Below are positions 1 to 8,720 of a stretch of 64,000 bases of DNA, one piece after another; the first letter of the stretch is position 1, and the number at the start of each line of letters is the position of its first letter. The stretch is from the NCBI RefSeq assembly GCF_030816615.1, contig NZ_JAUSYD010000001.1, forward strand, positions 4,486,501-4,550,500, written 5' to 3'. The position numbers were made by a program, and so were the translations under genes. The stretch is from Streptomyces sp. B1I3 (GTDB lineage: Bacteria > Actinomycetota > Actinomycetes > Streptomycetales > Streptomycetaceae). The notes beneath the pieces are model-generated. The model made no database searches. It was not told the DNA's origin and saw only the letters and a list, made by a program, of their open reading frames with translations.

Positions 1-1
1 G

Positions 2-208
2 GCCGACGTCGTCGTACCCGGCCCGATCGCAGGCCTGACCGGGCCGGCCAGGCGTCAGCTCGTGTGCACGGTCGCGTACGCGGAGGACGCCGACGGCCGG
101 GTCACGGTGAGATTGCGCGGGACGGACGGCGCGCCGGCACCCGAGCGCTGCGACACATGGCCGACACGAACGCCGGCGCAGAGCACGCCCGGAGCGGACC
201 CGGGCTGA
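2..208 (+). CDS. C-terminal fragment of an unidentified protein
   Basis: An open frame enters from the left edge and stops at TGA 206-208, giving 68 residues. Almost every codon ends in G or C and the composition is normal for protein (a VVVPGPIAGLTGPARRQL stretch, then LVCTVAYAEDADGRVTVRL, then a Pro/Thr-rich tail), so this is more convincing than the overlapping frame that runs into the next gene. The start and most of the protein lie outside the window. I do not recognise the family. Two cysteines and the hydrophilic Pro/Thr-rich end would suit an exported protein, but that is a guess. Confidence 0.5.
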   Translation, partial: ADVVVPGPIAGLTGPARRQLVCTVAYAEDADGRVTVRLRGTDGAPAPERCDTWPTRTPAQSTPGADPG

Positions 209-255
209 GACCGGGCGGCGGCCTCGTGACGCAACTTTCCCGCCATGGCCGGACT

Positions 256-261
256 TTGACA
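256..261 (+). promoter_or_regulatory. possible -35 element upstream of the LuxR-type regulator
   Basis: The 176-bp gap before the regulator contains a consensus-like TTGACA at 256-261. No convincing -10 hexamer lies 16-18 bp downstream, so this is only a weak promoter candidate. Nothing else stands out in this gap. Confidence 0.2.
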
Positions 262-384
262 TTCCTTGGGATTTCACCTGGTGGGCACGGTCTGGCGGGG
301 CTCCGGCGTGCCCTGTTAGCGTTCCCGCCGGGCATCGGCAATGGCGCCGTCCTTCGGTTCGTACGACGGGGGCATGACGGGGGC

Positions 385-1416
385 GTGAACGACGTGGGCC
401 GCTTGGTATGGGACAAACTGGCCGATCTGCGGCTCAAATCCATGGACTCCGGTGTATACGGCTGTGTTCTCGACGGCGCGGCCGTCGACCTGCCGTCGCT
501 GTCCGAGGCGCTCGGAATCACCGTGCAGGAGGCCGCCGAGTCCCTGGAGCGGCTGAGCGAACTCGGGCTGGTCCACCAGGAGGACGTGGGCTGCCCCCTC
601 TACTCGCCCGTCGGCCCGGAGTCGGCGGCGCTGGTGACCCTGCTGCCTCTGGAGACCGAGCTGCGCAGGCGGACCGAGCTCATCGCACACGCACGGCGGG
701 ACCTGGAGAGCCTGGTCCCCGTGTACCACGACAGCTCGGCCTGGCGGCAGCGGATGAAGGGCGTCCAGGTGCTGGGCAGGCTGCAGGACGTACGCAACGT
801 CCTGGCCGAGCACGCCGCGAACTGCCGCGACGAGGTCCTGACCGCGCAACCCGGCGGCGGACGCAGGACCGAGGTGCTCGAGGAGGCCGTCGAGCGCGAC
901 GAGAACATGCTGTGCTCCGGTGTGCGGATGCGCACGCTCTACCAGCACAGCGCGCGCTTCAGCCCGCCGACGGCCGCCTACGTGGAGCGGATCACGCTGC
1001 AGGGCGGCGAGGTGCGGACGACGTCGGCCGAGTTCATGCGGCTCATCGTCTTCGACCGCCGGGTCGCGGTGATCTCCCAGGCCGGCAACAGCCTCGGTGC
1101 CGTCGTCGTCGAGGAGCCCAGCGTGGTCGACTTCGCCGTGCAGGCCTTCGAGCACGTGTGGTTCAACGCGGAGCCGTTCGAGGTGGACGTACGCCGCGAG
1201 CACATCGAGTCGGTCTCGGAGGACGTGGACAAGGCACTGCTGCGGCTGCTGGCCAGCGGCATGGACGACGCGGCGATCGCCCGCCGTCTCGGGGTGTCGC
1301 TGCGCACCTGCCAGCGCCGCGTCTCACGCATCCTCGACAGCCTCGGCGCGCGCAGCCGCTTCCAGGCCGGGTTCCTCATTCACAAGTACGGACTGCTGGC
1401 CGAACCCTCCGCGTGA
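385..1416 (+). CDS. LuxR-type transcriptional regulator with N-terminal winged-helix-like domain, probable cluster regulator
   Basis: This is a DNA-binding regulator of about 343 residues. The C-terminal segment (AIARRLGVSLRTCQRRVSRILDSLGARSRFQAG) is a LuxR-type helix-turn-helix. The N-terminal part (DSGVYGCVLDG, then LSEALGITVQEAAESLERLSELGLV) looks like a TrmB-type winged helix. The middle contains no receiver domain and resembles a ligand- or partner-sensing module. The frame stays open upstream to the window edge, but 2-208 is better explained by another gene. I chose GTG 385 behind a GGGGG run; ATG 442 is an alternative. The gene converges on the glutamate mutase gene with a 37-bp overlap, so it is probably the local regulator of that operon, although its target is inferred from position only. 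Confidence 0.75.
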   Translation: MNDVGRLVWDKLADLRLKSMDSGVYGCVLDGAAVDLPSLSEALGITVQEAAESLERLSELGLVHQEDVGCPLYSPVGPESAALVTLLPLETELRRRTELIAHARRDLESLVPVYHDSSAWRQRMKGVQVLGRLQDVRNVLAEHAANCRDEVLTAQPGGGRRTEVLEEAVERDENMLCSGVRMRTLYQHSARFSPPTAAYVERITLQGGEVRTTSAEFMRLIVFDRRVAVISQAGNSLGAVVVEEPSVVDFAVQAFEHVWFNAEPFEVDVRREHIESVSEDVDKALLRLLASGMDDAAIARRLGVSLRTCQRRVSRILDSLGARSRFQAGFLIHKYGLLAEPSA

Positions 1417-2792
1417 ACCGGTGGCGCCGCGGGGCCGCGGCGGATGTCCTCACCGAACAGCAGCGGGAAGTAGTTGATGTCCCGTGTCAGCACGGTGTAC
1501 AGATCCGTCGGCCGGCCCTTCAGGGCCGCACGGTGCCGCTCGCGCGAAGCGGGTGACAGGGGGAGCGACCCCGGCTCCAGGATGCGGACCGCACCGTCGT
1601 CCGCGCGGCCCGGGATCAGCTCCGACCGCGCGTGCCGACTGGCGCTGAACGGGATGTCCAGGGTGCCGTGCGCGAAGGCCGCGGCGATGGCCGCGTGGAG
1701 CCCGCCGTGCGCCGGTTCGGCCGCCAGGACCGGTGCCACCAGCTCGTCCACCTCCCGCACGACCCACTCCAGCTCCTCCGCCACGCGCCCCTCGTCCGGC
1801 GTCATGGCCCCGAGGAGGGGGGAGTTGGCCCGTGCCGCGAGGTGCAGGCCGTCGACGATGGCCCGCGTGTCCGGGATGCCGTACGCCTCCTGGTACGTCT
1901 TGGTGATCAGCTTCGTCGCGCCCCCGTGCCTGGCGACCAGGGCCCCGTAGAGGATCAGGTCCTCGGCATGGGCGCGCTCCCGCGGGAAGACGCCCATGAA
2001 CTCGTGCAGGACGGCGTGGACCTCGACGCCGGCCGGCAGGTAGCGCTCCGCCAGCAGGGGGACGGCGCGCAGGGCCGCCACGTCCTGCTCCGTGTGGCCG
2101 CCCTGGGGGTACGCGACGGAGATGCAGCGGACACCCTCGCGGGCGGCGGCGACGGCCTCCAGGACGCTGACCGCCAGGCTGACGGAGGGCGGCATCAGCA
2201 CCGCGGTGAGCGTGCCGAAGAGCTCCCGGTCGATGACCAGCCCGTGGTCGGCCAGTTTCCCGCAGGCGGCGTCCACCGTGCGCCAGGCGGCGAGTGAGCG
2301 CTCCAGCGGTACGTCCTTGGAGTAGGGCAGGTTGTACGAGATGCCGCCGCCCTCGAAGGACGTGATGCCGGAGGCGACCGCCGTCCCGAACAGCACGCGG
2401 GCGTCCGGTGACCCGTGCCGGATCTCCAGCGGGGCCCGCACCGCCTCGTTGAGCTCGCGGCCGCGCCGCCACCCGTGGGCGACCAGCGGATAGCCGTTGA
2501 GGTCGGCGGGGTTGCGGTCCAGGACCGTCCTGGCGTGGCCGAAGCGGCCCAGCCGGGTGTGGGCGTCGATGGTCACCGACAGGACGTCCGGTGCCGCGTG
2601 GCGCTCGATGTCCTGGAGCAGGGTGGTCATCTGGCGGTGCGAACCGACACCGCAGCGGGGCTGCAGGGCCAGGTGCCCGGCGGCGCGTGCGTCGCGCAGG
2701 ACCTCGGCGGCGGTCGGTTTGCCCAGCTCGGCGACGTACGCGGCCGACTGGGCCGGGGTGGGCAGCGCGGTGGCCCGGGGAGCGTCGATCAT
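1380..2792 (-). CDS. glmE: Glutamate mutase (methylaspartate mutase) epsilon subunit
   Basis: This is the catalytic TIM-barrel subunit of coenzyme-B12-dependent glutamate mutase, which converts L-glutamate to (2S,3S)-3-methylaspartate. From ATG 2792 it is 470 residues; the family usually has about 480. The residues known in the clostridial enzyme can be placed: QPR (R46), TRLGR (R80), IRHGSPD (R125), then E147, Y153 and Y157 in SFEGGGISYNLPYS, with the same E/Y/Y spacing as E171, Y177 and Y181. Its ATG overlaps the TGA of the sigma-subunit gene in an ATGA junction, so the two are translationally coupled. No MutL/GlmL reactivase is visible. It is the last gene of the operon and overlaps the convergent regulator. 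Confidence 0.92.
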   Translation of the reverse strand: MIDAPRATALPTPAQSAAYVAELGKPTAAEVLRDARAAGHLALQPRCGVGSHRQMTTLLQDIERHAAPDVLSVTIDAHTRLGRFGHARTVLDRNPADLNGYPLVAHGWRRGRELNEAVRAPLEIRHGSPDARVLFGTAVASGITSFEGGGISYNLPYSKDVPLERSLAAWRTVDAACGKLADHGLVIDRELFGTLTAVLMPPSVSLAVSVLEAVAAAREGVRCISVAYPQGGHTEQDVAALRAVPLLAERYLPAGVEVHAVLHEFMGVFPRERAHAEDLILYGALVARHGGATKLITKTYQEAYGIPDTRAIVDGLHLAARANSPLLGAMTPDEGRVAEELEWVVREVDELVAPVLAAEPAHGGLHAAIAAAFAHGTLDIPFSASRHARSELIPGRADDGAVRILEPGSLPLSPASRERHRAALKGRPTDLYTVLTRDINYFPLLFGEDIRRGPAAPPVHAEGSASSPYL

Positions 2793-3268
2793 GCGGCACC
2801 GGCCGGCCCGGCGGCGACGGGGGACGATGCGGCAGCCCACGTGTCGGGGGCCGGCGCTTCGCCGGCGCGCCGGCGCGCCGCCTCGTCGAGCACCGCGGGC
2901 AGGTCGTCGGCGTCGGTGAGGACCCGGTGGACGCCCAGGGCGTACAGCCGGTCGAGGTCGGCGGAGTGCTTGTGGCTGCCCACCGAGAGGTTGCCTCCCA
3001 CGATCACCGGGCAGCGCAGCAGCCCCCGGGCACGGAACGCGGGAAGGTCGCAGAGGTCCTCGAAGGCATGGCCGTTGAGGCTGCCGATCAGGACGGCCTC
3101 GGCGTGCGGATGGGCCTGGTGGGCGGTGGCGAACTCCTCGACGGTCGTACAGGTGCCCAGATTGATCACCTCGAAGCCTCGGGCCCTCAGGGTGTGGGCG
3201 ATGAGCTGGTTGGCCACCGCATGGCTGTCGCTCGCGGCGACGCCAAGGATCACGGTGCGACTCTGCAT
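2789..3268 (-). CDS. glmS: Glutamate mutase (methylaspartate mutase) sigma subunit, cobalamin-binding
   Basis: This is the small B12-binding subunit that pairs with the adjacent epsilon subunit (glmS here means glutamate mutase S, not glucosamine synthase). It has 159 residues, with a Rossmann-like core of about 137 as expected and a short Ala/Pro tail. The cobalamin motif reads D14-S-H16-A-V-A19 where the family has DxHxxG, so the glycine is alanine while the cobalt-ligating histidine and its aspartate partner are kept. SLNGH at about 63-67 and GGN at 91-93 match the other nucleotide-loop positions. The start at ATG 3268 has a GGAG ribosome site six bases upstream. Confidence 0.92.
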   Translation of the reverse strand: MQSRTVILGVAASDSHAVANQLIAHTLRARGFEVINLGTCTTVEEFATAHQAHPHAEAVLIGSLNGHAFEDLCDLPAFRARGLLRCPVIVGGNLSVGSHKHSADLDRLYALGVHRVLTDADDLPAVLDEAARRRAGEAPAPDTWAAASSPVAAGPAGAA

Positions 3269-3311
3269 GCTGAACTCCGGTCGAAGGGCGGGACGGTGAG
3301 GTCTGGATTCG

Positions 3312-4544
3312 TCAGTCGTCGAAAGCCGCGAACAGCTCACGCCTGCTGACGTCCCGCACCCGCCGTACGTCGAACTCGGTGGCGTCCGCCGCGGACAGCG
3401 AGTCCAGGACCAGGTTGACGGCGGGCACGAAGCCCCACGCGTGGTGGTACGGGGGCCACCCCGGGCTGCCGCGGTCCTCGTCGGCCTGACGGGCGAAGAG
3501 GTAGTCGGCCCACTCCCGGGTGGCAGGGTGGCGGTGGTGGAAGTCGTGCACCACGGTGTCGCCCGTGAGGACCAGATAGCGGGCCGGGAAGTGCACACAG
3601 ACCAGGCGAAGGGTCCAGCGCAGCCAGGCGGCGGCGCGCCGCACCGGCGGCAGGCCGGCGGCCGGGACGGCCTCACCGATGAATATGGCGTTGGTGAGCG
3701 AGCCGAAGTACGCCTTGCCGCGGCGCTCGGTCAGGTCGGGGTCGGGGAAGGTGTGCTTCACGCACAGCCGCAGCGTGTTGCTGATCTGGAACAGCGGCAC
3801 CAGCGGGACGAACCAGACGGCCAGCAGGGCCGGCCAGGTCCCGGTCACGACGCCGGCCGCACCGCCGCCGCCGTACAGGGCGAGGGCGGTGAGCCGCTCG
3901 CTCCGCGACGAGCCGTGCCAGAAGGAACGGACGCGGGCGACGGCGAAGGTGGCGTGGAAGACCGGTGAGAAGAGCTTGGCCAGGATCCGCTGCCACATCC
4001 GCGAGCGGGTCATCCCCGGGTGCAGGTCGAGGCTGATCAGGAAGGCCTGCACGGTGGGGTCGCGCAGTGTCATGTGGTGGGCGGCGTGGTGGTCGCTGAC
4101 GTGCTCCTCGCTGTAGCGCGAGAAGTGCTGGATGATCAGCAGGCCGGAGACGGCACGTCCGATCGCCGCGTCCAGCGTGCGGCGGCGGAACATGTTCCGG
4201 TGCGAACACTGGTGGTAGACCATCATCCGCAGGTTGCGCATGCCGTGCAGGGTCACCGCCCAGCCGGGCAGGAGCAGCAGCAGCCAGGCGCCGGACAGTG
4301 CCCAGCCCACCGCGGAGACGGCGGATCCCGACACCATCGACAGTGCGGCGGCCCCGAGGTGGAAGCCGGGGGTCCATCGGTGCGGCGGAGCCTGCCCCTT
4401 GAGGGGTTTGCCGGTCAGCAGCGTCAGCGGGTACTGGGTGAAGCGCGGCAGGACCCTCATGGACTCACGGGGATCGGGGGCGCTCCCCGCCTCGGCGGCA
4501 CCGGCTCCTCCGCCGGTCGGGGCGGGCAGGGCGGGGGCACTCAT
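3312..4544 (-). CDS. Membrane fatty acid desaturase/hydroxylase-like non-haem diiron protein
   Basis: This 410-residue protein has the three histidine boxes of the membrane desaturase superfamily: H111QCSH115, the cluster H148VSDHHAAHH157, and H333DFHHRH339. Two or three hydrophobic hairpins lie between them. Such enzymes use an Fe-Fe centre and O2 to desaturate or hydroxylate acyl chains or amino-acid-derived substrates. Its place in the operon, with a ferredoxin and a FAD/NAD(P)-binding protein upstream, suggests it tailors the cluster product and takes electrons from those partners. The substrate cannot be read from sequence. The start at ATG 4544 has a strong GAAGGAAGAGGAG Shine-Dalgarno region; an upstream extension of the frame is not used. 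Confidence 0.8.
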   Translation of the reverse strand: MSAPALPAPTGGGAGAAEAGSAPDPRESMRVLPRFTQYPLTLLTGKPLKGQAPPHRWTPGFHLGAAALSMVSGSAVSAVGWALSGAWLLLLLPGWAVTLHGMRNLRMMVYHQCSHRNMFRRRTLDAAIGRAVSGLLIIQHFSRYSEEHVSDHHAAHHMTLRDPTVQAFLISLDLHPGMTRSRMWQRILAKLFSPVFHATFAVARVRSFWHGSSRSERLTALALYGGGGAAGVVTGTWPALLAVWFVPLVPLFQISNTLRLCVKHTFPDPDLTERRGKAYFGSLTNAIFIGEAVPAAGLPPVRRAAAWLRWTLRLVCVHFPARYLVLTGDTVVHDFHHRHPATREWADYLFARQADEDRGSPGWPPYHHAWGFVPAVNLVLDSLSAADATEFDVRRVRDVSRRELFAAFDD

Positions 4545-4578
4545 CGCAACTCCTCTTCCTTCGGCACGGGTACGGATG

Positions 4579-6147
4579 TCATGACTCGACCCCCGCCAGA
4601 CACGACGGGGCGGCGGCCGCCCTCGCACCCGGGTCCGGGCACAGGTCCAGCACGGCGCGGGCGACCACGTCCCAGTCGCGCGGCGTCACCAGGTCGGTGC
4701 CCGGCCGGATGCCCGCGCCCCGGTGGACGAAGCGGCGCGGGTGCGGTCGGCCCGCCGCGTCCACCGGGCGGGACGGCGGGTCCGTGACGTCGAGGCTCCC
4801 CGTCTCGTGGGAGGAGCCGTCGGCGGACGCCACGCGCAGGGGGCGGCACCGGCCGGTGTCCAGCAGGCGGCGCAGCAGCGGGTCGGCGGTGCGCCGCAGG
4901 TCCGGGTCGGGGTGCCGCGCCTCGATGAGCACCCGGCCGGCCGTCCGCGCACCGGGCACGGCGGACTCCAGCACGAAGCAGTCAGGCCCCGTGGTGACGC
5001 GCGTGCCCGGGCCGGTGACGTGCAGGACCCCGGCCTCGATCAGCGCGATCATCTGCTCGACGCGGTGTACGGGTGGGTCCGGGGACGGATGCGCATGGAC
5101 CGGCTCGGAGCGGCGGTGTGCCGCATCGGACGCCCCGCCGGCACTGCGGGGCAGCGTGCTGCGCACACCGTCCCGCAGGTGTCCGAGCAGCCACCGCGTG
5201 AAGTCCCGCGGCCCGGTGAACTCCCCCGTGCGGCAGGGGCGGTGACCGTCCGGGCCCTGTCCGTGCCCGCCGTGCGCACGGTGCGGCACGCCGCACCGTG
5301 AACCCGCGTACAGCACCGGTTCACGGCCACCGGGGCGGTAGACCAGCCCGCGCCCGGTCCGCTCGTACGTCCCTCCGCGGCCCTCGGTGAGCAGGGTCAG
5401 GTGGTCGAGGAAGGCGTGTCCGAGCCCGCGCAGCAGGACGGTCTGACCGGGGCCGGCGAGCCGGCTGAGGTCGAGGTCGGCCGGGTTGGCCGGAGGTACG
5501 TAGGTCAGGCCGCGGTCCACCGCGTGGACGGCCAGTTCCTCCTCGGCCGCCGACATGCGGGCCGGCAGGTGATCCTGCGTCAGCACCACGGTGTGCAGGC
5601 CGCCGAGCAGGGTCCCGTCCTCCAGCAGGACCTCCTGGTGCGGGGACCCGGCGGAGTCGTCCAGCGCGACGGCGCGCGAGCGGTGCACCCGCACGGTCAC
5701 CCCGGCAGGGGCCCGGCGCACGACGCGGGCGAAGGCCCACTCCAGGTAGTGCCCGTACAGCGCGCGGGGCGCGTACCTGCCGGGCCGGAGGCCACGGGCC
5801 TGGGCGAGAGTGGCGGCGTCGTACTCCGGGGCGTGCTCCAGGGGGCCCATCAGTGTCAGGAAGCGGGCCCACTCGTACAGCGTGGGCCCCGGCTCCCGCG
5901 GTCCGTCCATCCGGACGCCGTCCTCGGCGAACAGGGTGGTCCGGGTGGCCGCGGAGTGTGTCAGCAGCAGCGGTGACTGGTCGGTGCGCCACATCCGCCC
6001 CGCACCCGGCCGGTCGGGGTCGACCATGTGGACGGTGACCGGTGCGTCCGGCCGGTGCGCGCGGACGTTCGCGCAGAGCCGCTCCAGGAAGGACAGCCCG
6101 CGGGGGCCGGCGCCGACGACGCACACCTCGAAGGAGTCAGTTCGCAT
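4579..6147 (-). CDS. FAD/NAD(P)-binding protein
   Basis: This 522-residue protein begins with a dinucleotide-binding Rossmann motif (VVGAGPRGLSFLERL, about residues 9-25), typical of the FAD/NAD(P)-binding 'NAD_binding_9' group. Members often sit in biosynthetic clusters as single-component oxidoreductases or hydroxylase-like enzymes. A region at about 285-360 is rich in His, Gly and Arg and is probably a loop insertion. The start overlaps the end of the upstream ATP-grasp gene by 11 bp, so the two are co-transcribed. It could supply reducing power to the desaturase or oxidise the peptide product; I cannot tell which. Confidence 0.75.
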   Translation of the reverse strand: MRTDSFEVCVVGAGPRGLSFLERLCANVRAHRPDAPVTVHMVDPDRPGAGRMWRTDQSPLLLTHSAATRTTLFAEDGVRMDGPREPGPTLYEWARFLTLMGPLEHAPEYDAATLAQARGLRPGRYAPRALYGHYLEWAFARVVRRAPAGVTVRVHRSRAVALDDSAGSPHQEVLLEDGTLLGGLHTVVLTQDHLPARMSAAEEELAVHAVDRGLTYVPPANPADLDLSRLAGPGQTVLLRGLGHAFLDHLTLLTEGRGGTYERTGRGLVYRPGGREPVLYAGSRCGVPHRAHGGHGQGPDGHRPCRTGEFTGPRDFTRWLLGHLRDGVRSTLPRSAGGASDAAHRRSEPVHAHPSPDPPVHRVEQMIALIEAGVLHVTGPGTRVTTGPDCFVLESAVPGARTAGRVLIEARHPDPDLRRTADPLLRRLLDTGRCRPLRVASADGSSHETGSLDVTDPPSRPVDAAGRPHPRRFVHRGAGIRPGTDLVTPRDWDVVARAVLDLCPDPGARAAAAPSCLAGVES

Positions 6148-7384
6148 GCGCGGCGGGCTCCGGATCGGTCAGGGTGACGGTGAGAAGGCCGGCGGCCTCC
6201 CGGGCGACGCGTTCGGCGCCGGCCGCGTCGGTGCCCGTGGTGATCACCGAACCGAGCCGGTCCCAGGACGAACGCACGTCGTTCACGGTGTCACCGGGGC
6301 CACGCGTCAGATCGACCCGGACGACACCGGGCAGGGCGCGCACGGCGTCGACGTCGCCGATCGCGGCGATGGTGCCGGGCCGCGGAGCGGTCAGGAAGCT
6401 GATGGCGGACGCGCGTACCGGGGCCGGCGGCTCACCGGTCTCCTCGCCCAGCAGCGTCGCGACCCACCGGTCGTGGAAGTCGGTGTCGTACGCCAGGTCG
6501 ACGAGGTCCATGATCCGGTCACCCGGCGGCCGCCCCGCGCACTCGATGAGCCGGGGCCCGTCGCCGGTCAGCACCCACTCGGCGTGCAGGATGCCGCTGC
6601 CGTACCCGACGGCGTCCACCAGCCGTGCCAGTTCCCGCTCCCACAGCGGGTCCTGCAGGTGCACGGTGTGTCCGGTCTCGACCGGTACCGGACCGTCGAG
6701 GGTGTACTTGCGGGTGACGTTGCAGAACACGACGGCGCCGTCACGCACCAGTGCCTCGGTCGAGTACTCGGGGCCGTACAGCCGTTCCTCGACGAGATAG
6801 CGCCAGTTCATCGGCCGGTCGGCGAGCTGGCGGCCCTCGTCGGCACCGGTGCAGTAGCGCCAGGCCGCGTCCGGGTCGGCGCCCGCGTCGAGCAGCAGGA
6901 CGCCGAGACTGGCCTGGCGGCCCGCCGGCTTCACCACACACGCGCCGCCGCGCGAGAACGCGGCGATGTCCGCGGCGGAGCGCACCTCCCGGAAGCCGGG
7001 CCCCGGCAGGCCGGCCGCACGCACGGTCTCGCGGAGCAGCAGTTTGTCGCGCAGGACGGTGGCGGCCTTGGTGCCCGGGCCCGGCAGCCCGAGCTCCTCG
7101 GCGGCGCGGGCGGCGGCGACCACGGCGTACTCGAGGCCGGCCAGCACCGCGTCGAGCGGCCCGCTCTCCCGCACGACGTCCCGGACGACCTCCAGGAACT
7201 GTTCGTCCTGCTGGTAGCGGCCGAACCGGACCTCGCCGAGACAGGGGTGCCGCTCGGCCCGGGTCGCGAGGCCCTTGGCCTTCCAGAGATCGGCTTCCTC
7301 CAGGACGACGACACTTCCGGCGGGACGGCTGCCGTCCAGCGCCGTGAGGACCCCGTCGTTGTATCCGATGAGCATGAGGCGCAT
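6137..7384 (-). CDS. ATP-grasp carboxylate-amine ligase A
   Basis: A 415-residue ATP-grasp enzyme, which would activate a carboxylate as acyl phosphate and join it to an amine. Visible elements in order are the pre-grasp domain (MRLMLIGYNDG), TVLRDKLLLRETVRAAGLP, the lysine strand CVVKPAGRQASLGV, the hinge YLVEERLYGPEYSTEALV, and the metal-binding end LIECAGRPPGD. In that end the usual ExNxR asparagine is alanine, and a C-terminal lid domain follows. It is closest to the biotin-carboxylase/L-amino-acid-ligase group, not the RimK/microviridin group. ATG 7384 has a GGAAGGAG site, and only one base separates it from the MFS stop codon. Confidence 0.82.
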   Translation of the reverse strand: MRLMLIGYNDGVLTALDGSRPAGSVVVLEEADLWKAKGLATRAERHPCLGEVRFGRYQQDEQFLEVVRDVVRESGPLDAVLAGLEYAVVAAARAAEELGLPGPGTKAATVLRDKLLLRETVRAAGLPGPGFREVRSAADIAAFSRGGACVVKPAGRQASLGVLLLDAGADPDAAWRYCTGADEGRQLADRPMNWRYLVEERLYGPEYSTEALVRDGAVVFCNVTRKYTLDGPVPVETGHTVHLQDPLWERELARLVDAVGYGSGILHAEWVLTGDGPRLIECAGRPPGDRIMDLVDLAYDTDFHDRWVATLLGEETGEPPAPVRASAISFLTAPRPGTIAAIGDVDAVRALPGVVRVDLTRGPGDTVNDVRSSWDRLGSVITTGTDAAGAERVAREAAGLLTVTLTDPEPAAHAN

Positions 7385-7385
7385 G

Positions 7386-8720
7386 TCAGCGCTCTCCTTC
7401 CGGGCCGGTACGGACGGGGTCGGCCGGCGTGCGCGGTGCACGGGCGGGGCCGGTGGGTGTGTGGGGGTCGCGGGCCGGGCCGGTGGGCGTGTGGGGGACG
7501 CGGACGAGGGCGGCTGTCAGCAGGCCCACGGCGGCGAGCGCGCTCCAGTACCAGGCGAGCAGGCCGTGCGCGGAGGCCAGCAGGAAGAGCGTGCCGCCGG
7601 CGAAGGAGCCGAGGGACTCACCGCCCGCGGTGGCGACCTGGCGCAGGTTGAACACCTCGACGATCGGCCGGTCCCCGTCCAGCCCGGCGAAGGCGGTGCT
7701 GACCGTGGGGGTGAACACCGTCTCGGCGAGGGAGAAGACGGCGAGTGCCACGAAGACCGTGATCAGGCCCGTGCTGTCCGCGCCGAGCAGCGCGAAGGCC
7801 ACCGCGAAGACGACCAGCCCGATCCGCAGGTAGCGCACCGGTCCGGCGTGGTGTTCCAGGCCCCGGTTCATCCAGAGCGTGACCGGGATCTGGAGCGCGA
7901 CGACCAGGACGGCGTTGAGTGTGAAGAAGCCCGACCGGAGCGCCGTGCTCTGTGTCAGGCCGGCGATCTGGAGAGCCAGTGCGGAGAAGAACTGGGCGTA
8001 GAGCAGGCTTCCGACACCGGCGAGCAGGGACACCCGGCGGATGGCCGGGTCGGTGACGACGGCTTTGAGCAGACCGAGCCGCAGCGGGGGCCGGGCGTCA
8101 CCGTCCGACAGCCGCAGGCCGCTCGGCACGGTGAGGGTGACGGCGACGGCCGCCACCGCGTACAGGGCGCCCACGAGGCCGAGCAGCACACCGTGACGGG
8201 AGCTGCCGAACAGCAGGTTGGCGATCACCGGGCCGAGGGCTGCGGAGACGTTCACGGCCACCTGGATGGCGGAGAACACCGTCGAGCGGTCCGCGGCGCC
8301 GGGGAGCGACACGGCCACGTAGGCCCGTGCCGTCAGCGCGTTCACGCTGATGCCGAAACCCGCCACGACCAGGCACGCCACGATCGCCCAGACCCCGGGC
8401 ACCAGCGGCAGCGCGCCGAACCCGGCGGCCGCGAGCAGCAGACCCGTCACCATGGCCCCGCGGACCGGCGCCCGGTGCAGCACCCCGCCGCAGAACAGCG
8501 ACCCGCCGCGTACGGCGAACGTCAGGGCGAGCAGCGCGAACCCCACCGACCAGGCCCCGGCACCGGGGTCCAGCCGGGGCACGAGCAGCGGCAGCACCGG
8601 CAGCAGGGCGAAGTAACCGAGGTGGGAGAGCAGGTAGTCGAGGGTGATGGCGCTCAGCACACGACGGACCGGGGAGCGGCCCGGCGCGGGCCGCGCCGGG
8701 GCGTCCGCGCGCAACGTCAT
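7386..8720 (-). CDS. MFS transporter, probable product exporter
   Basis: This 444-residue polytopic membrane protein has about 12 hydrophobic segments and a major facilitator layout (for example LDYLLSHLGYFALLPVLPLL near the N-terminus). It most likely exports the cluster product and may give self-resistance. ATG 8720 overlaps the TGA of the preceding ATP-grasp gene (ATGA). As given, the sequence fuses the two genes into one 863-codon frame because of a one-base shift near 8990. The MFS portion starts cleanly at MTLRADAPARP, so I treat it as separate. The C-terminus carries a short Pro/Thr/Arg repeat (three copies of HTPTGPAR-like sequence), a low-complexity tail. Confidence 0.85.
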   Translation of the reverse strand: MTLRADAPARPAPGRSPVRRVLSAITLDYLLSHLGYFALLPVLPLLVPRLDPGAGAWSVGFALLALTFAVRGGSLFCGGVLHRAPVRGAMVTGLLLAAAGFGALPLVPGVWAIVACLVVAGFGISVNALTARAYVAVSLPGAADRSTVFSAIQVAVNVSAALGPVIANLLFGSSRHGVLLGLVGALYAVAAVAVTLTVPSGLRLSDGDARPPLRLGLLKAVVTDPAIRRVSLLAGVGSLLYAQFFSALALQIAGLTQSTALRSGFFTLNAVLVVALQIPVTLWMNRGLEHHAGPVRYLRIGLVVFAVAFALLGADSTGLITVFVALAVFSLAETVFTPTVSTAFAGLDGDRPIVEVFNLRQVATAGGESLGSFAGGTLFLLASAHGLLAWYWSALAAVGLLTAALVRVPHTPTGPARDPHTPTGPARAPRTPADPVRTGPEGER

